From Candidatus Zixiibacteriota bacterium (GTDB taxonomy: Bacteria > Zixibacteria > MSB-5A5 > GN15 > PGXB01), in NCBI GenBank assembly GCA_016933695.1, contig JAFGAL010000016.1, forward strand, positions 1 through 54,032: a stretch of DNA of 54,032 nucleotides. The letters run 5' to 3'. Below, in pieces: positions 49,859 to 54,032 of the stretch. Under the pieces are notes generated by a model. It worked only from the letters and a program-made list of their open reading frames with translations. It searched no databases and was not told the DNA's origin. Within the stretch, counting starts at the first letter, position 1. Each line of letters begins with the position of its first letter. The position numbers were made by a program, and so were the translations under genes.

Positions 49859-50935
49859 TTATTGCGGACGCCAGGCGGCAATGTAATTCGCTTCGACATC
49901 GCCGGCCATGCCAAAATATCCCCCGGCAATCAACGTATTCTTATAGATGGCAAATGCATACACGTCGCCATCCATGCCCGTTCCAAGAGTTGCCCACGAT
50001 GATCCATCCCAGGTCGCAATATGCGCGGCATCTTCCCCTCCGGCAGTGGCGAACCATCCCCCGGCAACCAGCATGTTTTTAAACACAATCAGATCCAGCA
50101 CCACACTGTTGACACCGTCTCCCAGCGGCGCCCATGAGGCACCGTTCCAGGCCGCAATATTACTGGTACCTGTTCCGCCGATTTCGGTAAATCCTCCTCC
50201 GGCGATTAATGAACTACCGTATACGAACATGGCATCGATGGTACCATTCGCTGTCGTTCCGAGCGGTATCCAGGTCGTGCCGTTCCAGGCCGCAACCCGA
50301 TTTGCGCTGTATACGGTTTCATAAGTAAATCCACCGGCGGCGACCAGCATGTCGTTGTACACCGTGGGCGAACCCGGTGCAGTCTCAAAAAGCGCTCCGA
50401 CCTGCGTCCAGGAGGACCCGTCCCAGGCGGCAATACCCCGCACTTCGGAAGCACCGGAATAACTGAAAGTCCCCACAGCAATGAGTTCGTCATCATAGAC
50501 TGCCAAACCGTAGACCGGGTCATCGAGGCCCGATCCAAGCGCTGTCCATGAAGTTCCATCCCAGGCCGCGATATGTGCGGCGCCTCCCCCATCGGCGGTA
50601 GTGAATATTCCCCCGGCAATCAGCTTGCCGTCATATATCACGAGAGAGGTAACATTATTATTAAAGCCTCATCCCAGCGACGCCCAGGATGATCCGTTCC
50701 AGGCCGCTATATGCGAAGCACTTATTCCGCCGGCGAGGGTAAAATCGCCTCCGGCGATCAGTTTGCCGTCATACACCGTTAATGCTCCCACAATGCCATT
50801 CATTCCGGTTCCGAGCGCCGACCATCCCCACACCGCGGGTTCGGTGGGTTCATCATCGGAGCAACCGATCATGAGAACCCCAATGATAATCATGAAACAC
50901 GCAGTGAAAAACACAGACAATCGGGCTATTCGCAT
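49859..50935 (-). pseudogene. Lipoprotein beta-propeller gene with in-frame TGA
   Basis: A single frame runs from the ATG at 50935 (MRIARLSVFFTACF...) to 49859, interrupted by one TGA at 50669-50671. The first part has a lipobox ('GVLMIGC') and the start of repeated blades; the second part continues the same blades in the same frame. Each blade reads roughly 'IAAWNGSSWASLG', 'VYDGKLIAGGxF'. At least seven blades are present (about 45 residues each). At the stop other copies have Ser, Thr or Asp, so TCA to TGA (Ser) is the likeliest change. Functional only if the stop is read through. Expressed part: 88 residues. Confidence 0.75.
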
Positions 50936-51141
50936 GATACGCCTCCCAGTGTTAAATGATGTTGATGAAATAGACTTTCTCGATAAACGTATATCTGATG
51001 AAAATACCGAAATAACCACTGAAAAAGCAATGAGAATTTACCGGAAGTCACAACCACGGCCTGTATCTGACGTATTATAAACTTATACGTTCATTTTTAA
51101 AGGCCTGATCAGACAGGTGTTCTTACAACCGGAGATAGAAC

Positions 51142-51252
51142 ATGTTTCATACCATACCCCCCGATATACTGGAGAGAATGCGCTGGTTGAAGATTGAAGA
51201 CTCCCGTGATCATTGCTATGCCGCAAGACCGGATGAACATACTCGGTCCTGA
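51142..51252 (+). pseudogene. N-terminal remnant of an O-methyltransferase-type protein
   Basis: 36 codons, 'MFHTIPPDILERMRWLKIEDSRDH', a good ribosome site (GGAGA, spacing seven) and a TGA. This closely follows the start of small O-methyltransferase-like proteins ('MFH.IP...LERMR.LE..DARDR') but the remainder of such a protein is absent. The stop overlaps a following ATG (TGATG at 51250-51254). It could also be a small leader; the family resemblance favours a remnant. It shares no frame with the GNAT gene. Confidence 0.4.
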
Positions 51253-51281
51253 TGAAAACAAAACCGATTGGAGAAGAACAC

Positions 51282-51869
51282 ATGCATAAATTCCTGCTGG
51301 ATATTCCAACGCAATTCGAATCCGAACGGTTGTTGATGCGGTCGTATCGTGCCGGCGATGGACCTATGTATTATGCCGCGAGCCTGAGGAATGCCGACCA
51401 TCTGGCGCGCTACGAATCGGATAACGTGATTCTGCAGATGAAAAACGAAGAGGACGCGGAGATCATGGTCAGGGATCTGGCGGCGGATTGGGTGGCCCGC
51501 CAGAGTTTTTTTATCGGGGCGTTCGACAAACAGGATGGGCGATTTATCGGACAGGTGTATGTCGGTCCGGTAAGCTGGAGTCTTCCGGAATTCCAGATCG
51601 GCTGTTTTGTCGATTGCCGACACGAAGGCAAGGGGTATATAACCGAAGCCGTGATGGCGACACTGGATTTTGTATTTCACCATCTGCAGGCTTATCGGGT
51701 ATCCGCCGAATGCGATGAGACCAATGTCCGAAGTATCGCCCTTCTTGAGCGTTGCGGGATGATTCGCGAGGGTTTCGTGAGAGAAAACAAAAAAAACGCC
51801 GATGGATCATACACCGGAACCATGCACTACGGCATCCTGAGAAAAGAGTACGAACGGATGAAATCCTAA
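51282..51869 (+). CDS. GNAT N-acetyltransferase, RimJ/RimL type
   Basis: 195 residues from the ATG at 51282 (MHKFLLDIPTQFESERLLMR), nine bases after GGAGAAG. An upstream ATG at 51252, coupled to the small ORF by TGATG, would add ten residues. Motifs: 'ESERLLMRSYRAGDG' start, 'VGPVSWSLPEFQIGCFVDCRHEGKGYITEAVMATLDFVF' (in pieces) carrying the CoA-binding 'GKGY', 'NVRSIALLERCGMIREG' and 'MHYGILRKEYER'. The family acetylates protein N-termini, antibiotics or small molecules; substrate not assignable. It is convergent with the next gene, 18 bases away. Confidence 0.9.
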   Translation: MHKFLLDIPTQFESERLLMRSYRAGDGPMYYAASLRNADHLARYESDNVILQMKNEEDAEIMVRDLAADWVARQSFFIGAFDKQDGRFIGQVYVGPVSWSLPEFQIGCFVDCRHEGKGYITEAVMATLDFVFHHLQAYRVSAECDETNVRSIALLERCGMIREGFVRENKKNADGSYTGTMHYGILRKEYERMKS

Positions 51870-51887
51870 AAATGGCGATTGCGTCAT

Positions 51888-52883
51888 TCAATTCGCCAAT
51901 TCGTACAGTCGGTCGGTCAATTGAATTAAATCCGTGTACGTCCACTGGCCCAGATCGTTCACTTTCCTGCTGATTTCTCCGGAGATGGCTTTGATTCCCA
52001 GGTGCGCCCCGCTGATTGCGCCGGTCATTGCGCCGGTCGTGTCCACATCGCCGCCGACCCGTATCGCGGTCGAAATGGCATCCCAGTAATTTTCATGGTA
52101 TTTCAAAAACGAATACAAACTCCAGAGAACCGATGGGATAACATACGGTGAGATTGTGCTCCACCCCGTCTGCTTGATATCCGGATTACCCGCTTTTGCG
52201 ATTACCTTTGCCGCCTTATCGATTGGCAATATCACCCATTCATTCAGCATTCGCACTTCGTCGGCGAATCCCTGATGATACGGCTCCATCCATCCCGCCA
52301 GTGTGTCGACAAACGACTTCACATCGACAAACTCACTTTTAATGGCAATCGCCACGGCGCCCGCGATTGCAATCGATCCCGCCGAACAGCGCGGATCCTG
52401 ATGGGTGATAAATCCCTGTTCGTGAGCCGACGCAATCATCTCATTGAGATTATTATGGAAAAACAACCCTATCGGCGCGGCCCGCATCGCGGTGCCGTTT
52501 CCCGCCGCGGGCGGAGGACATCCCGCTTCCCGCCATGTGCATCCATCGTTCAGCCGCATCGCCGCCGCATCGCAGGCCAATCCCCGCCCGATAATTCTAT
52601 CGGTGTGGAATATCTCATTGATACGTGCCGCGTAGTCGTCCGGATTAAAATCACCGCATTCCACGAGACTGATCATCAATTCCCGCGCGAGTTGCGAATC
52701 ATCGGTGTACTGTCCCTTGAATTCATCGAGCGATATTTTGCCGTCGTACCATTGCCTGCCCAGATGCATGATGAATTCATCGCAGGTATCGGCATCGGCC
52801 CCCTCAACCGGGAACCCGAGCGCATCACCGAGACACTGCCCGATCACACACCCCCGGAATTTGTCTTTGAGGTTGGGTTTCAT
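51888..52883 (-). CDS. ADP-ribosylglycohydrolase (DraG/ARH family)
   Basis: 331 residues. The opening 'KFRGCVIGQCLGDALGFPVEG' is typical, 'GQYTDDSQLARELMISLVE' carries the metal-binding TDD, 'GNGTAMRAAPIGLFFHNN' the conserved core, and 'RVGGDVDTTGAMTGAISGAHLG' the C-terminal metal site (GGDVDT). All di-metal residues look present. It removes ADP-ribose from proteins or metabolites. No ADP-ribosyltransferase is visible nearby. A hypothetical protein gene ends 4 bases upstream. Confidence 0.92.
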   Translation of the reverse strand: MKPNLKDKFRGCVIGQCLGDALGFPVEGADADTCDEFIMHLGRQWYDGKISLDEFKGQYTDDSQLARELMISLVECGDFNPDDYAARINEIFHTDRIIGRGLACDAAAMRLNDGCTWREAGCPPPAAGNGTAMRAAPIGLFFHNNLNEMIASAHEQGFITHQDPRCSAGSIAIAGAVAIAIKSEFVDVKSFVDTLAGWMEPYHQGFADEVRMLNEWVILPIDKAAKVIAKAGNPDIKQTGWSTISPYVIPSVLWSLYSFLKYHENYWDAISTAIRVGGDVDTTGAMTGAISGAHLGIKAISGEISRKVNDLGQWTYTDLIQLTDRLYELAN

Positions 52884-52886
52884 AGA

Positions 52887-53394
52887 TTATCTCATAAATT
52901 TATTGCGCTTATCCTGATAATAATACCCCTTTAATGAATGTTTGACTTTCTCAAGAACCATATAGGTTCTATCATCAACTACTCGCAAAAACACATCGAC
53001 ATCCAGGCTGTCAGGTAGCTTTTTAGGGAGTTTAAATGGCCCAATTCCAGTTACCGCATAACGATCATACGGTCTTGGGCAGGCCTCATTTGAATAGCCT
53101 TTATCGACTCTTAACACATGATATTCTTTTATTACAATACTGCCAGTATCACTGGTTTTTATGACGGCATTATCCAGAAACAAATGAGTATAACACAGAC
53201 TACTGTCATGAACAAAATACGATACAACAATCATCCAATGTAATCCTTCTCTTCCCTGAAGGACATCGACCCCATAACTTCTATCGCTAATGCTGTCCCA
53301 AGTATTAAATGAGTAAGATATATGCCAATTGACTGGCCAGGCTACAAAGAACAACTATGACAAAACAAATGACTATTCCTGTCTTTCGTAACAT
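52887..53394 (-). pseudogene. Secreted hypothetical protein, probably frameshifted
   Basis: The long frame (52887-53354, 155 residues if TTG is used) has no start with a ribosome site. One frame over, an ATG at 53394 (AAAGG nine bases upstream) encodes a perfect signal peptide 'MLRKTGIVICFVIVVLCSLA' that reaches a stop shortly after. Joining the two by a one-base shift near 53335-53350 would give a normal secreted protein. The mature part, with 'TWDSISDRSYGVDVLQGREG' and 'LFLDNAVIKTSDTGSIVIK', has no recognised family. It could be a real frameshift, an assembly error or a programmed shift. Confidence 0.45.
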
Positions 53395-53417
53395 AGCAAA
53401 ATACCTTTCGGATTACC

Positions 53418-53544
53418 GTAGGTCGAAATCTCCCGCCCGAACAACGTGAGGAAGAGTGTTTCGACGAATATATAACGGCACAAAAAGATGTCGAAAGTCT
53501 ACGACATTTCGACCTACATCCAATCGCAACTTTATTCTCCAAAA
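53418..53544. repeat. REP-like inverted-repeat element, copy 1
   Basis: Bounded by GTAGGTCGAAAT (53418-53429) and its inverted copy ATTTCGACCTAC (53506-53517), followed by a conserved tail to 53544. The inner part has further complementary pieces (GTGTTTCGACGAA, ATGTCGAAAG, CTACGACAT). It matches copy 2 closely. It also includes TTATTCTCCAAAA, which in copy 2 forms the end of the transposase gene. Confidence 0.7.
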
Positions 53545-53557
53545 CAGGCGGGTCATC

Positions 53558-53678
53558 GTGGGTCGAAATCTCCCGCCCGAACACCGTGAGGGAGGGTGTT
53601 TCGACGAATGCATTAAGAAAGATGTCGAAAGTCTACGACATTTCGACCTACATCAAATCGCAACATTATTCTCCAAAA
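53558..53678. repeat. REP-like inverted-repeat element, copy 2
   Basis: Begins near GGTCGAAAT (53561-53569) and ends with ATTTCGACCTAC (53640-53651) plus the shared tail to 53678. About 90 percent identical to copy 1 by eye, in the same direction. The tail encodes the last codons and stop of the RAYT gene (stop at 53666-53668). Confidence 0.7.
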
Positions 53679-54032
53679 TCGCCGTCGAATGTTAATGTAT
53701 CTTTCTTACCCCAATTGGGCGGATATAATCCGTTCTTCATAAATTCCGACAACGATGAATATTCATAATCCAAAGCATCTAAGACCAGATTATGTTTCAC
53801 CGGATTATAATGAATATAATCTATATATCGATTAAAATCATTTTGGTCTCTTATAATATGATCCCAGTAGCGATTTTGCCAGACCCTTCCGGATTTCATA
53901 CCAGCTTTTATTCGATAATTCTTTGAAAAAGCAAGTTTGATCTTGCGCATTAATTTCGGGATATCTGATTTCATCGGATCAAGAACAATATGTGCATGAT
54001 CGGGAAGTACCACCCATGCAATGATGTTAAAC
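53666..54032 (-). CDS. REP-associated tyrosine transposase (RAYT, Y1/HUH type), 5' end outside window
   Basis: 121 residues are visible; the N-terminus runs off the edge. 'WVVLPDHAHIVLDPMKSD' contains the HUH motif (HAH), 'RVWQNRYWDHIIRDQNDFNRYIDYIHYNPVKHNLV' (in pieces) has the catalytic Tyr region and the usual 'YIHYNPVKHGLV' signature. RAYTs are single-copy, domesticated relatives of IS200/IS605 transposases that act with REP hairpins. Two REP-like elements lie immediately downstream. Confidence 0.9.
   Translation of the reverse strand, partial: FNIIAWVVLPDHAHIVLDPMKSDIPKLMRKIKLAFSKNYRIKAGMKSGRVWQNRYWDHIIRDQNDFNRYIDYIHYNPVKHNLVLDALDYEYSSLSEFMKNGLYPPNWGKKDTLTFDGDFGE

Noticed and set aside
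50669..50671. Selenocysteine at the in-frame TGA
   Set aside because: Blades at this position carry Ser/Thr/Asp, not Cys, and no nearby stem-loop resembles a bacterial SECIS.

Overview
The window looks like the chromosome of an uncultured Gram-negative bacterium, most likely from a candidate lineage such as Zixibacteria; the taxon is an inference. The envelope is Gram-negative: a lipid A acyltransferase, a heptosyltransferase-type GT9 enzyme, an outer-membrane barrel and lipoproteins. Several very large secreted proteins carry beta-propellers and C-terminal dockerin-type Ca-binding repeats, and there is a PEP-CTERM protein behind a sigma-54 promoter. No tRNA, rRNA or CRISPR array was seen.

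Layout. 1-1671: partial secreted sialidase-like protein with a long leader. 2136-5909 (minus): envelope operon (PfkB kinase, GT9, LpxL-like acyltransferase, peptidase MA-like protease). 6059-10324 (plus): housekeeping run HNH nuclease - trpS - scpA - scpB - rRNA pseudouridine synthase. 10398-13114 (minus): NtrC-type regulator with an altered GAFTGA loop, a lipoprotein and an exported thermonuclease. 13931-18958: 1675-residue PQQ-propeller/dockerin protein behind a leader of about 620 nt. 19121-22667: site-2 protease, REC/HD-GYP regulator, lipA. 22806-24908: secreted dockerin protein with a C39-like domain.

24965-37881 (minus): a compact phage-derived capsid cassette of about 13 kb (portal, large terminase, prohead-protease fusion, capsid cement, major capsid protein, adaptor-like protein, beta-propeller, two Sec-signal proteins, holin-like protein). 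It has no recognisable integrase, repressor, replication gene, tail tape measure or endolysin. It reads as one transcript and is the best candidate for an undescribed system, for example a domesticated particle or gene-transfer-agent-like element.

38194-43199: PEP-CTERM protein, TPR lipoprotein plus cohesin-like secreted protein, PD-(D/E)XK nuclease, outer-membrane barrel. 43548-46183: three-gene RLAN / RimK ATP-grasp / GNAT-C39 peptidase operon, a peptide- or amino-acid-ligation system of unknown substrate, with a small ORF just upstream. 46201-48240: AlkX-type glycosylase and isochorismatase-like hydrolase. From 48241 the DNA becomes accessory: intergenic repeats, an XRE regulator with a membrane protein, a beta-propeller gene with an in-frame stop, a methyltransferase remnant, GNAT, ADP-ribosylglycohydrolase, an apparently frameshifted secreted protein, and a REP-associated tyrosine transposase beside two copies of an inverted-repeat element.
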